From positions 1 through 30,928 of IMG/VR virus record IMGVR_UViG_3300033153_002437: a stretch of DNA of 30,928 nt; one strand, given 5' to 3'. Positions within the stretch are counted from its first letter, which is position 1, and every line of letters begins with the position of its first letter. The position numbers and the translations under genes are program-made. The notes under the pieces are model-generated. The model saw nothing but the letters and a program-made list of their open reading frames with translations, had not been told where the DNA came from and did not search any database. Of this stretch, positions 1-8,376 are shown one piece after another. Source of the DNA: a virus.

Positions 1-1107
1 GGTGATAAGTTTAGTACATCGTTAACTGCTGAGACAGATGCTGTTACATCAGGGTTTGCATTAAAACTAATGCAGATGCCTATTATTGGTAAAGGAATGG
101 AAGGACTATTCAAGTGGCTTAATAAAGTAGGAGTATTTCGTACTCAAGACTTAGGAGCTGTAAATGCTGATGGGTATAGTATGAATGACATCCTTAGCCA
201 AAAAGACTTCTTTGATAGTTATCAGACACTTGCTAAAGAGAGTAAGGTTAGTGCACAAGGCACTGCTAAAGCTTTTGCTAAGAATAGAAAGAATTATAGG
301 TCTACGTTTGTGAATAACATATGGAAGGCTATAGAGCCTGCTTTACCTACATTTGATGGTACTGAAGTGTCTAGTGAGCTTAGAACGTTGTTTAAAGATC
401 CATTTATGACATTTAACTACAGTGCTGGTATGAAGTCTATTAGACAATCACTGTCTAATGTACTTACTAATAAGCTTGTAACTAAAGTTATTACTGCTGA
501 AAAAGGTACTGCTGATTATACACTACTTGAGACATTAGCTGCTCAAGTAGGGATGAAGCCTGAAGAGTTACAAGTTAAACTTAATACTGATCCATTGTAT
601 ACTATAAAATTAAAAGGTAGTGAGATATCACTGGAATCTTTACTTAATGAGTATATAGATGCTAGTTATGGTGAGACTGTACAGAATATTATGGAAACTG
701 AGTTTAAAGAGTTTATTGAAGCTCAGAAGAATATTAATGATGCTTTTAAAGCTATGTTCCAGTTGTTTAATAAAGAATACACAGATGAGATAGCTAAGAT
801 ACATAAAGAGAAAGGTTTTGTTACTGAGGATGCTAAGTTAGAAGTTATTAATAAGTTACGTAATAAGTTCCCTGCTATTAAAGGGCCATTACAAGATAAA
901 GAAGATAAGTCTGATTATATTGGTATTTATAAGACTACTAATGCTACACCTAGTAGTGTTGATGAGAGGCTTAAACCGGCACAGACATATATAATTGGAG
1001 ATAATGGTGAGGTAGTTACTGATAAAATACGTCATGAGATTAAAGTATTTGAAGAAGCTATATCAGCTGGTGCTGTTGTACCTATTCACTTTATTGATGG
1101 TGCTTGA
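1..1107 (+). CDS. T7/N4-type (virion) RNA polymerase, catalytic part with motifs A and B; 5' partial
   Basis: The frame is open from base 1, so the gene starts outside the window; the ATG at 70 has no ribosome binding site. Counting from base 1, motif A of single-subunit RNA polymerases is visible as ETDAVTSGFALK with the catalytic Asp at residue 13. Motif B is RTLFKDPFMTFNYSAG with Arg128, Lys132 and Tyr140. The R-x3-K-x7-Y spacing is the same as in T7 RNAP (R627, K631, Y639) and N4 vRNAP (R666, K670, Y678); the Gly after Tyr is Ser here. The A-to-B distance (115 residues) is close to that of N4 vRNAP. Motif C is not in this ORF but directly after its TGA stop, in the same frame, in the next entry. 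The neighbouring giant virion protein suggests an injected virion polymerase that transcribes early genes. The family call comes from motifs only. Confidence 0.75.
   Translation, partial: GDKFSTSLTAETDAVTSGFALKLMQMPIIGKGMEGLFKWLNKVGVFRTQDLGAVNADGYSMNDILSQKDFFDSYQTLAKESKVSAQGTAKAFAKNRKNYRSTFVNNIWKAIEPALPTFDGTEVSSELRTLFKDPFMTFNYSAGMKSIRQSLSNVLTNKLVTKVITAEKGTADYTLLETLAAQVGMKPEELQVKLNTDPLYTIKLKGSEISLESLLNEYIDASYGETVQNIMETEFKEFIEAQKNINDAFKAMFQLFNKEYTDEIAKIHKEKGFVTEDAKLEVINKLRNKFPAIKGPLQDKEDKSDYIGIYKTTNATPSSVDERLKPAQTYIIGDNGEVVTDKIRHEIKVFEEAISAGAVVPIHFIDGA
1105..1107 (+). other. In-frame TGA separating RNA polymerase motif B from motif C
   Basis: The codons read GGT GCT TGA ATG GGT. The frame before and after the TGA is the same and stays open for 521 further bases. 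The catalytic Asp of motif C lies 17 codons after it. No AGGA-type ribosome binding site precedes the ATG at 1108, unlike almost every other gene here. The options are readthrough, reinitiation giving a two-chain polymerase, a real nonsense mutation, or a sequencing error. Confidence 0.85.
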
Positions 1108-1629
1108 ATGGGTAGTATTATTACTGAATTAAATGGTAATCTTACTGCTATACATGATGCTATTATGCCTCCACTTAATGTACTTAATGAAAGTGCTAAT
1201 AAGTATAATGAAGCTTACATAGAGGTTGGTAATAGTTATAGTGTTATAGAAGAGATCCAGAATCAACTTAAGTCTGCTATTAAAGGTGTTGATTTAGCTG
1301 ATGAGTATTATAATGAATACTATAGAACTGAAAATAAAGAAAAGATTGATAGACGTGAATTCATTGAAAGTACTATTAAGAACTTTGAAAAGTTATCTAC
1401 TACTGTTAAAGAGGCTCGTAAAGAGTTAAAGAAAGAAATTGATAAGGGTGTTGTTGTTGGACATATGGCTTCATTAGAAGAAGGAGTATACTTACATAAC
1501 GTAAATCCAGTTGACATTAAGACTGAAGCAGCTATAATTCCAGATAATATAAGTACAGATATCTCGGAAGAGGCAATTGCTAAAGCTAACGAGATGTTAG
1601 ATACAAACGAAGCAAACTGTAAAAAGTAG
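1108..1629 (+). CDS. RNA polymerase C-terminal part with motif C (173 aa if started at 1108)
   Basis: This is the in-frame continuation of the polymerase after the TGA. Residues 14-18 read AIHDA, which matches the HD of motif C (catalytic Asp, as in T7 RNAP D812 and N4 D951). The distance from motif B Lys to this Asp, counted across the TGA, is 254 residues; it is 281 in N4 vRNAP. The remaining chain is rich in Lys and Glu and probably helical (KEARKELKKEID near residues 101-112). The only plausible start is the ATG touching the stop, with no Shine-Dalgarno. It therefore needs readthrough or reinitiation to be made. It is followed after 7 bases by the next gene, which has its own AGGATAA. Confidence 0.65.
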   Translation: MGSIITELNGNLTAIHDAIMPPLNVLNESANKYNEAYIEVGNSYSVIEEIQNQLKSAIKGVDLADEYYNEYYRTENKEKIDRREFIESTIKNFEKLSTTVKEARKELKKEIDKGVVVGHMASLEEGVYLHNVNPVDIKTEAAIIPDNISTDISEEAIAKANEMLDTNEANCKK

Positions 1630-1636
1630 GATAAAT

Positions 1637-4600
1637 ATGCCCTGTAGAACAGCACCACAAGTAATAAATGATTTAACTAAAGTATTCATAAAAGACCTTA
1701 AGGCAGGTAATATAGCCCATGGCCTTGGTAAAACTCATGCTAATATAGTTAGTGAAGCTAGAAATAGTGCCACTATAATGGTAGAGAGAAGATTAGCTGC
1801 TATAAAAGAAGAGATGGAAGCTGAGGTAGATAAAGAAGCTGAACTTACTGGCGCTGCATTAGAGCTTAATGCTAATAAGCCTAGAGTACGTAGTGCTAAG
1901 AGTAAATCACTTGTTAGTGTTACTGTTGTAGAAGTTAATAATGATAAAGTATATGTTAAGTTTCCTAGAGGTGAAAAGATCTATAAGTATAACCCTGAAG
2001 AGGTATCTCTAGATCAAGGAGATGCTAGAACTATAGTTAATAAATACACATCGTTAAAGGCACCTACGAAGTCCGTGACGGACAAAACTCCTGCTAAAGG
2101 TAAAAGTACTCCTGTAAAGGTTAAGGAGGCTCCTAAGGCTTCTAATGAAGTTAAGAAAGGTACTAAGTTACTTCATGTAAGTACAGAGACGTTTGATGCA
2201 TTTGCAACAGCTGGTGAGGATATTGGGGATGGCTTCACTGTGGGTGTAGGTGTACATGTAGGTACTAAAGATACTACTGGTGAACTAGCTACTCAAAGAG
2301 GTAGTGATACTATAGTATATGATGTAACTATTAATGATGATATAAAAGTATTAGAGATGAAAGATACTGGTGATAGTAAGTGGACTGCTAATAATATGCA
2401 TGACCAATTAGTAGGTATATTTGGTGAAGTACCTTTAACTAAGAAGAGTACTGATGCAGAAGTAAGAGATTTTCTTATTAGTAAAGGGTATAGTGCAGTT
2501 AAATATGTTAATACTGAAGAGGGTGGAGTATCTTATATGGTACTTGATACCGGTAAGTTTGATATTAAAATAAAAGAAGATATTGAATTAGGAAGTACTA
2601 AAGAAGCTAGTAAAGTAAAATGGAAAGATGCTAATAGAATAGAAGATGAAGTACATGGTAATATAGAAGCTATGCAGAATCTTATGGGAGAACTTCATGA
2701 GTTAGGTGGAGGCAAGGCCTCTGATAAACATCTAGAGTATTTAAAAGGTCTATTAGGAAAGATGAGTCCAGACTTCTTCGAGAATATGAAGACTCATATA
2801 TTCACTGATGCTAAGAAGTCAGAAGGTATGGCTTTATCTAAAGATATTAAAGTAGCTGTACGTAATAAGCCTAATATAGCTAATAATCAAATGAGTGATG
2901 CAGAGGTATATGCACATGAAGTAGTACATAGTATGATTATGTTTGCTATAAGACAAGATACTAATGAATCTAGAAAGATTAAAAGACAATTAGAGCATAT
3001 GGTAGATGCTGCTTTAAGTAAAACTAAGTGGGAAGACTTTCTACCTGCTGAGAGTCTAGATGCTAAGGTAGAAGAGCAAGAAGCTAAAGAGATGTATGAT
3101 TATATCTTTAATAGTGAAAACTCTATAGAGGAGCTTATAGCACATACACTCACAAATCCAATAGTAATGGAACATATGAAGAGTGTAGATATAAAAGAAG
3201 AAGAGAAAGCTAAAACATTATGGGATAAAGTAATGAATGCATTTATCTCTGTAATGGAGATGATTAGTGGTGAATATTCATTTAAAGATAAAAGTAAGAA
3301 TGTATATGAGCAGGCATTAAACTTATCGTTTAAATTAGCTGAGTCAAATAATAAAGCAGTAAGAGAGAGAAATAGTAAGATTAATTTGGCAATGAGGTTA
3401 TGGCAAGGATTCCAGAAGTATAATATAAAGTCTGGAGAGATGTTAGAGAATACGTGGGATAAGTATGTGGATAAAGGGGATTATGTTAAACCTCCAAAAG
3501 AAGGATTCGCTAGAGCTAAATGGATGGTTGGTGCAATAGCTAAGATGATAACTAATCAGCACTATCGTAAGTCTATGGAACTAATCCTAAGTGGATTTGG
3601 ATTCCAGCCAGAAGGTGACATTCAATCCATACTCCGAGACTTCTTTAAAAGTGATGACTTAACCGAATCTGTAGATATGTTAGCACTTCTATCAGATAAA
3701 GTAGATACTGCTAAGAATATACTTATAACTGCTGTAGGGGATTTAGTTCATAAAGGATTTAATAGAAAATTAACTAATGATGAAGAATCTGCACTAACTA
3801 GAGTACTTATAGATACTGATATGTCTAGCATATCTGATCAGTTTACATCTAAGACTTTATCAAAATTATTAAGTGATGATACTGAAGTAGATAGAAGAAT
3901 AAGTAGAGTAAAACACAAGCTTAAAGAGCTGGATGATGTTAATTATAATTGGAATACTACACAAGGCAGTAGTTTAGGGTATTTCATGGCCACTGGTAAA
4001 GGGCATATAGCTCAAAGTATTAATGCTAGGAATATTGCTGCGGGAGTACACGCAACACACAGAAGAAAACCTAATGCTAAAGTGGTTAAAGCCTTAGATG
4101 AGCTTGCAACATTAACTGCATTGAAATATGTTAATGAAAAAGCTAGAGCACTAGTTAAAAGGTTAATGAGAGATAATAGAAATGGCGTTGAGAATGTGAT
4201 GAAGATTCACCAGGAGTTTAAGAAGGAATCAGCTAAAACTGTGTTTGCTAATAGCGAGGTAAATATGATTAAAGGTTATAGTAAAGAGACTTTTGATGAT
4301 AAGGTAAGTGTGGTTATTGCCCCTATAAGTGAAACTAAAGAGTTAGCTAATGATGGGTATGAGTTGAAAACTGAGTTACCAAAGAATAAACTTGATGATA
4401 AGAGTGTTCCTATGGGGATGTTTGTTGCTGAGTCGTATGAGATTGGGGAGTGGTATAGAAGCGCTACTAGACTAACAGGTGTTAGAAGTAGAGGTACAAC
4501 TCTTAAAGAAATTGCAATAAGTAATAAACATAATGATAAATTTGCTATTAGTAGAGCTGGTGCGTTAAAAGAAAAAGTAGAGATGAACAGAAGGAATTTA

Positions 4601-6166
4601 GTTAAGAAGATTGAGAAAGGGGAGTTAGATTTTAAAGATTTAGATCATGGGTTAATACCAGTGTTAGATGAAGATGGTTATGTAACTGATTATCGTTATG
4701 TGATGACTAATGAGAATAAGAATGATATCCTTAAGAAAGATAGTAGAATAAGTACTGTAATGAGCCATTCATTTGGTCATACATTAGATAAATATGAAAC
4801 TAAAGGTCAAAACGAGAGAGTTCTTGAAATGTTGTTAGGGGATATGGAGGAGAATTATATTGAAGGTAGTACTATTGGCAAGAACCAAAAGAAATACATT
4901 TTAATTAGTAGAGATAGTTCGAATCCTGAGATTGAAGAGTTGTATAAAGTATTGCCTCCTATGTTTAAGAGAGCAATGCAAGAAGAGGCTTCAAAAGGCT
5001 TGGCTGTGAGAGCTGATCTACTTCATAGTTACTTTGGATATAGACATGCTAGTTTAGCAGGTAATGAACTTATAAAATCTGTAACACCACGTATTATGCA
5101 TAAACTATTGAAAGTAGCTGAACATATGTGGATGGAGTTTATTAAGATTAGTAAAGTTGATATCCTTATTAAGATGCCTATTGTTATGGTAGGTAACCTT
5201 ATAAGTAACTTCATGTATTCTGTAATGACTGGTACTAATCCAGTGACATTAATAAAAGAGTATATAGAAAGCTCAAGAGCTGTAACTGACTACTTTAGAA
5301 GGCATAAAGAGCTTGTGGAGCTTAGATTAGCAAAGAAGACAGGTAATGTTGAAAAAAGAGATTTAAATAGGATTAAAACTTTAGAAAGACAATTAGCTGA
5401 AAGTTCTATTGCTGAGTTAGCTGAGCTAGGTATCTATCAATCTATAGTAGAAGATATGGAGCATCAAGATATAGAAAGTACTAATAAAGTTAAGCAACAA
5501 TTAGTTAACGAGTTAAGTAAAGCTCCTAAGATTGTACAGCAAGGATTAGAGATCTTATATTTAACAGAGAATACTAAGTATCATAAGATAATGAATGGTC
5601 TTCTTACTAAGTCTGACCTTGTAGCTAGAGATATTGAAAATAGAAAATTAAAAAGAATTCAAAAGTTACAGGCAGCTGGTAAAATGGACTTACCTAAATG
5701 GTATGTTGTTGAATCTAGTGGTAAAGATAAGTTAAAATCTTATAAATATAAAGCTGAAAAGCGTAGACTAACTGGCGATGAGAGAAAAGCATTTATGGTA
5801 AAAGCTGATAAACAGAGACATTCAACTGTACTTAACACGTTTATTAATTATAATAAGCCTTCAGGTAAAATTGAAGAATACCTTAACAGAATGGGGTTCA
5901 TTATGTTTACTAAGTATGCTAAACGTATTCAAAGAGTTATAGCAGAAACTGGTGCTAAGAATCCTCTTAACGTAATGGCTATACTATTAGGTGAAGAGTT
6001 TATTATTGGAGATGTTGAAACAATCTATGACCAACAGTTATTAACTAAGAGTTGGTATAGCCTTGGTTTAGGGGCTGGTGATATGATACCTGGAACTAAT
6101 CCTTTTGATAGGATTATGGAAGTTATTGAGCCACCATTAGTTCAACTAATTAGAGATCCTCTCTAG
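1637..6166 (+). CDS. Giant virion protein with ADP-ribosyltransferase-like and HExxH metallopeptidase domains (1509 aa)
   Basis: The protein is probably a large structural or ejected internal virion protein. Residues 175-305 (LLHVSTETFDAF, then GVGVHVGT) resemble ADP-ribosyltransferase-like domains of polyvalent phage proteins. Residues 427-431 are HEVVH, a zinc metallopeptidase signature, and EELIAH at 498-503 could supply the third ligand. Residues 150-170 form a Lys/Pro/Ala-rich linker. A hydrophobic stretch (IKMPIVMVGNLISNFMYSVM) lies near residue 1185 and may contact membrane during ejection. The C-terminus (NYNKPSGKIEEYLNRMG onward) looks like the end of other large phage internal proteins. 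The start is supported by AGGATAA. It follows the polymerase gene and ends the plus-strand block, overlapping the convergent gene by 4 bases. Domain calls are by eye; the virion role is inferred from size and position. Confidence 0.7.
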   Translation: MPCRTAPQVINDLTKVFIKDLKAGNIAHGLGKTHANIVSEARNSATIMVERRLAAIKEEMEAEVDKEAELTGAALELNANKPRVRSAKSKSLVSVTVVEVNNDKVYVKFPRGEKIYKYNPEEVSLDQGDARTIVNKYTSLKAPTKSVTDKTPAKGKSTPVKVKEAPKASNEVKKGTKLLHVSTETFDAFATAGEDIGDGFTVGVGVHVGTKDTTGELATQRGSDTIVYDVTINDDIKVLEMKDTGDSKWTANNMHDQLVGIFGEVPLTKKSTDAEVRDFLISKGYSAVKYVNTEEGGVSYMVLDTGKFDIKIKEDIELGSTKEASKVKWKDANRIEDEVHGNIEAMQNLMGELHELGGGKASDKHLEYLKGLLGKMSPDFFENMKTHIFTDAKKSEGMALSKDIKVAVRNKPNIANNQMSDAEVYAHEVVHSMIMFAIRQDTNESRKIKRQLEHMVDAALSKTKWEDFLPAESLDAKVEEQEAKEMYDYIFNSENSIEELIAHTLTNPIVMEHMKSVDIKEEEKAKTLWDKVMNAFISVMEMISGEYSFKDKSKNVYEQALNLSFKLAESNNKAVRERNSKINLAMRLWQGFQKYNIKSGEMLENTWDKYVDKGDYVKPPKEGFARAKWMVGAIAKMITNQHYRKSMELILSGFGFQPEGDIQSILRDFFKSDDLTESVDMLALLSDKVDTAKNILITAVGDLVHKGFNRKLTNDEESALTRVLIDTDMSSISDQFTSKTLSKLLSDDTEVDRRISRVKHKLKELDDVNYNWNTTQGSSLGYFMATGKGHIAQSINARNIAAGVHATHRRKPNAKVVKALDELATLTALKYVNEKARALVKRLMRDNRNGVENVMKIHQEFKKESAKTVFANSEVNMIKGYSKETFDDKVSVVIAPISETKELANDGYELKTELPKNKLDDKSVPMGMFVAESYEIGEWYRSATRLTGVRSRGTTLKEIAISNKHNDKFAISRAGALKEKVEMNRRNLVKKIEKGELDFKDLDHGLIPVLDEDGYVTDYRYVMTNENKNDILKKDSRISTVMSHSFGHTLDKYETKGQNERVLEMLLGDMEENYIEGSTIGKNQKKYILISRDSSNPEIEELYKVLPPMFKRAMQEEASKGLAVRADLLHSYFGYRHASLAGNELIKSVTPRIMHKLLKVAEHMWMEFIKISKVDILIKMPIVMVGNLISNFMYSVMTGTNPVTLIKEYIESSRAVTDYFRRHKELVELRLAKKTGNVEKRDLNRIKTLERQLAESSIAELAELGIYQSIVEDMEHQDIESTNKVKQQLVNELSKAPKIVQQGLEILYLTENTKYHKIMNGLLTKSDLVARDIENRKLKRIQKLQAAGKMDLPKWYVVESSGKDKLKSYKYKAEKRRLTGDERKAFMVKADKQRHSTVLNTFINYNKPSGKIEEYLNRMGFIMFTKYAKRIQRVIAETGAKNPLNVMAILLGEEFIIGDVETIYDQQLLTKSWYSLGLGAGDMIPGTNPFDRIMEVIEPPLVQLIRDPL

Positions 6167-6188
6167 ATATCTAGTCTAGGGGTCTTTA
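6138..6188. terminator. Possible bidirectional terminator between convergent operons
   Basis: A perfect 12-base palindrome (CTAGATATCTAG, 6163-6174) sits inside weaker outer arms (6154-6160 with 6179-6185, including G-T pairs). It is followed by TTTAAA on the plus side. A second small dyad (TTAGTTCAACTAA) is at 6138-6150. The location, where both transcription blocks end, suits termination, but there is no long T run, so the call is weak. Confidence 0.35.
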
Positions 6189-6339
6189 AAGCTTTTAAAA
6201 AGTAATAGGCTCCTGCAACTGCTCCTGTAAGGAGTACTCCAATAGCTAGTATATATGATATATACATTACACCTACAAATACTAATATAAAAACACATAG
6301 TATTACTACAATCCCTACTGCTTGAAAGAAGTTTGTCAC
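6163..6339 (-). CDS. Small two-helix membrane protein (58 aa)
   Basis: I do not recognise a family. The protein starts with GTG at 6339, preceded by AAAGGAGAGGTAA, and the GTG overlaps the TGA of the upstream gene (GTGA). Almost the whole chain is hydrophobic, with two likely membrane helices at about residues 7-27 and 29-48 separated by Tyr/Ser, then a short basic tail (LKALKTPRLDI). It is the last gene of the minus-strand block. Its TAG stop lies in the same CTAG tetramer that supplies the TAG of the convergent giant virion gene. Together with the upstream membrane protein it could act in lysis (holin-like) or membrane remodelling, but no motif decides this. Confidence 0.75.
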   Translation of the reverse strand: MTNFFQAVGIVVILCVFILVFVGVMYISYILAIGVLLTGAVAGAYYFLKALKTPRLDI

Positions 6340-6611
6340 TTACCTCTCCTTTTAGCTCTCCGTTTAAACTCTTGAAAGAAGCCGTTAGGGCCACTGAAGA
6401 ATGTTGGAGGACTTGCTAAAAAGCCTACACTTATAAATAGTGAGGCTATTGCTCCTACTGCCATACCGGCATAAGACCCACCAGTCATTAGCATGATAAT
6501 TATAAAAATAGCAGTATCGAAGAGTCCATCTTCATACCGCTTTCTATCAAACTTGATTTTAATAATCCAGAAGTTTAAGGCTACTACAATACCTAGTATA
6601 AAGAGTTCCAT
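6336..6611 (-). CDS. Hypothetical membrane protein (91 aa)
   Basis: The protein has three probable membrane helices (about residues 3-19, 32-48 and 50-66) and a very basic C-terminus (QEFKRRAKRRGK). It starts after TAGGAGAATAA. It overlaps the downstream 58-residue membrane protein by 4 bases, so the two are translationally coupled. Helices followed by a strongly charged tail are compatible with a holin or other lysis-linked protein, but there is no endolysin in the window, so this is only a guess. Confidence 0.7.
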   Translation of the reverse strand: MELFILGIVVALNFWIIKIKFDRKRYEDGLFDTAIFIIIMLMTGGSYAGMAVGAIASLFISVGFLASPPTFFSGPNGFFQEFKRRAKRRGK

Positions 6612-6857
6612 TTATTCTCCTACGTATTCTAATAGCTTAATATGCTTAGCTCTAAGCTCACTGAGCTCACGTTCTAGTTCTGCGGTAGTGTTTGTACCTT
6701 TTCCTTCTTTAAGGCCTCTAGTGTACTCTCTATGCTTCTCAAAGTCTATTGTTTCTTTAAGACCTGTTAAGCAGTTCTCATAATCATCTTGATAGATGAC
6801 TCTGTACCCATTAGCTACTATATAAGTAGGGATGGCTCTCATTTCTTGTAATGTCAT
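6612..6857 (-). CDS. Hypothetical protein with C-terminal coiled coil (81 aa)
   Basis: The family is not recognised. The start is supported by AAAAGGATAACAA. The first 45 residues are mixed (MTLQEMRAIPTYIVANGYRV), and the last 30 form a clear heptad-like Leu/Glu coil (TAELERELSELRAKHIKLLE). The gene lies between the SF1 helicase upstream and the membrane proteins downstream. The coil suggests self-association. Confidence 0.7.
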   Translation of the reverse strand: MTLQEMRAIPTYIVANGYRVIYQDDYENCLTGLKETIDFEKHREYTRGLKEGKGTNTTAELERELSELRAKHIKLLEYVGE

Positions 6858-6868
6858 TTGTTATCCTT

Positions 6869-8305
6869 TTAATCTAAATGTTTAGCGTTGTGTAGTTCAT
6901 ACATTGTTCGTGAAATTGCAACGTAATAAAGCCTAAGCTCCTCTTCAAATCTATTTAATACTTTAATATTATCTGAACCACTCTTCTTATACTTTCTTAT
7001 ATTAGCTAAAGCTTTAGTTACGGACTCATTAAGATCTGGAGCTATTGTTACAGAGTCAAACTCTAAGCCTTTAGAGGAATGTGCAGTTGTTAATGTCATA
7101 CCACAAGGTTTCTTAGCAGCTGCTCTAGCGTACTTAGCTAGGTTATTTAAGTCTGTTGGACCATGCTTTGTGACTACATTAAATGCATTAGATATTTCTT
7201 CATCCTCAGTATTTTTTAATACATAGCTACTTAAAGATGAGTATCTCTTTCTAAGTAGAGGGTTCTTTTCCCAAGCACTACGAAGCTTCTCTAGTTGCCA
7301 ATGACCAGAAGTTGTTATCTTCTTACCATTACCTAAGTTAGCTAATATAAGAGGTAGTTCTAGTATATCATCAATCTTTCTAGTAGTATGAAATTCTGTG
7401 CCACTATCCATTAATGTAAACATCATATCAAGTAGCCCTGAATTATTTCTAGAAATATAAGCTAAGCTATTGATATCATAGTCTTTATACTCTTGTCCAA
7501 TGAATTCAAATGTGGGGTCTAGATGTAGTGCTATAAAATCTTCTATGCCAGGAGCTATAGTGGACGATACTCTAAATGAGTGTGTAAGAGGTACTTCAAC
7601 AGCTGCATCTTTTAGAGCTTTAAACCCGTTAATAGTGTTGTTAAATGAGTAAACGTTTTGAAATGAGTCACCTACTGCTATTTTTTTAGTAGCTTTAATA
7701 AGTTTAAAGATTTCTATTGTTAATGCAGTTAAATCCCCTGCTTCATCCATCATTAGAAGGTCTACTTCTGGAGTAGGTACTTCACCTGATACTAAGTAAA
7801 TATGGTAGAGTTTTAAGTAAAAACTATGTGTACATGGGATTTCACCAGTAGCCATCTTATCTAAGTATTCTAGTACTAATTCACGTGATGCTTTATCAAT
7901 ATTCTGGGTATCAAGATACTTATTAGGATTTGTGTACTCTGATAAACAGAATGTCTCTAATGTATCAACTACTTTTCGTTTAACAAGAGTAGACACACGT
8001 TCTTTTACAGAGCTGGCTTTAAAGTATTGTACAACGGCTAAATCGTAAGGCTTTACAACTGCTTGATAAGCCAATGAATGTATTGTGGAACATTGTATAG
8101 CTGTACCTTTAAATTTCTTTACAGCTTCTAATTGTATTGATTTATTATAAGCAAGGTAAAGACCTTTAGTAACATTTAATTGCTTAGCCATTTCTATTAG
8201 TGTATGGGTTTTACCTGCCCCTGCTACGGCGGGGCATGTTACTATTGGTACACCAGGTCTTTGTAGTGTATCTATTACTGCTTGTTGTTGTTTAGTTAGT
8301 GACAT
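6869..8305 (-). CDS. SF1 (UvrD/Dda-like) DNA helicase (478 aa)
   Basis: This is an ATP-driven DNA helicase, probably acting in replication initiation or recombination. Motif I is AGAGKTH at residues 28-34. Motif II is MMDEAGD at 185-191, with Ala-Gly where UvrD-type enzymes usually have a Gln. A motif IV-like HSFRVSSTIAP follows in the middle of the chain. The C-terminus carries TLTTAHSSKGLEFDSV (motif V region) and LYYVAISRTMYEL (motif VI with its Arg). At 478 residues it is much shorter than UvrD and close in size to T4 Dda. The start follows AAGGAAATTAATAAAAT. It stands apart from its upstream neighbour by 71 bases that contain a hairpin, so it may have its own mRNA processing or expression level. 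Confidence 0.85.
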   Translation of the reverse strand: MSLTKQQQAVIDTLQRPGVPIVTCPAVAGAGKTHTLIEMAKQLNVTKGLYLAYNKSIQLEAVKKFKGTAIQCSTIHSLAYQAVVKPYDLAVVQYFKASSVKERVSTLVKRKVVDTLETFCLSEYTNPNKYLDTQNIDKASRELVLEYLDKMATGEIPCTHSFYLKLYHIYLVSGEVPTPEVDLLMMDEAGDLTALTIEIFKLIKATKKIAVGDSFQNVYSFNNTINGFKALKDAAVEVPLTHSFRVSSTIAPGIEDFIALHLDPTFEFIGQEYKDYDINSLAYISRNNSGLLDMMFTLMDSGTEFHTTRKIDDILELPLILANLGNGKKITTSGHWQLEKLRSAWEKNPLLRKRYSSLSSYVLKNTEDEEISNAFNVVTKHGPTDLNNLAKYARAAAKKPCGMTLTTAHSSKGLEFDSVTIAPDLNESVTKALANIRKYKKSGSDNIKVLNRFEEELRLYYVAISRTMYELHNAKHLD

Positions 8306-8339
8306 ATTTTATTAATTTCCTTATACTTATTATCATACC

Positions 8340-8361
8340 AGTACCCTCCATTGAGAGTACT
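8340..8361 (-). promoter_or_regulatory. Intercistronic stem-loop upstream of the helicase gene
   Basis: Two 9-base arms, AGTACCCTC and GAGAGTACT on the plus strand, flank CATT. Read as minus-strand RNA all nine positions pair (one as G-U), whereas on the plus strand one would be an A-C mismatch; this fits selection on the minus-strand transcript. No T run follows, so an RNA processing or stability element is more likely than a terminator. Confidence 0.4.
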
Positions 8362-8376
8362 ATATGCTAATATTAT

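Noticed and set aside
1320-1658. Antisense ORF of 112 codons opposite the polymerase end
   Set aside because: It is the mirror of the coding strand, lacks a ribosome binding site and has low-complexity hydrophobic composition expected from an antisense frame.
1-6166. Alternative genetic code (TGA read as an amino acid) in the late genes
   Set aside because: Only one in-frame TGA is seen; Trp is encoded by TGG throughout, and several minus-strand genes end in TGA in a consistent overlap arrangement.
6176-6394. Minus-strand ORF of 72 codons
   Set aside because: The neighbouring frame gives a 58-residue membrane protein with a strong ribosome binding site and GTGA overlap; this frame is its shadow.
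8290-8351. Possible 19-codon ORF before the helicase gene
   Set aside because: It starts inside the hairpin and has no good ribosome binding site; the composition is unremarkable.
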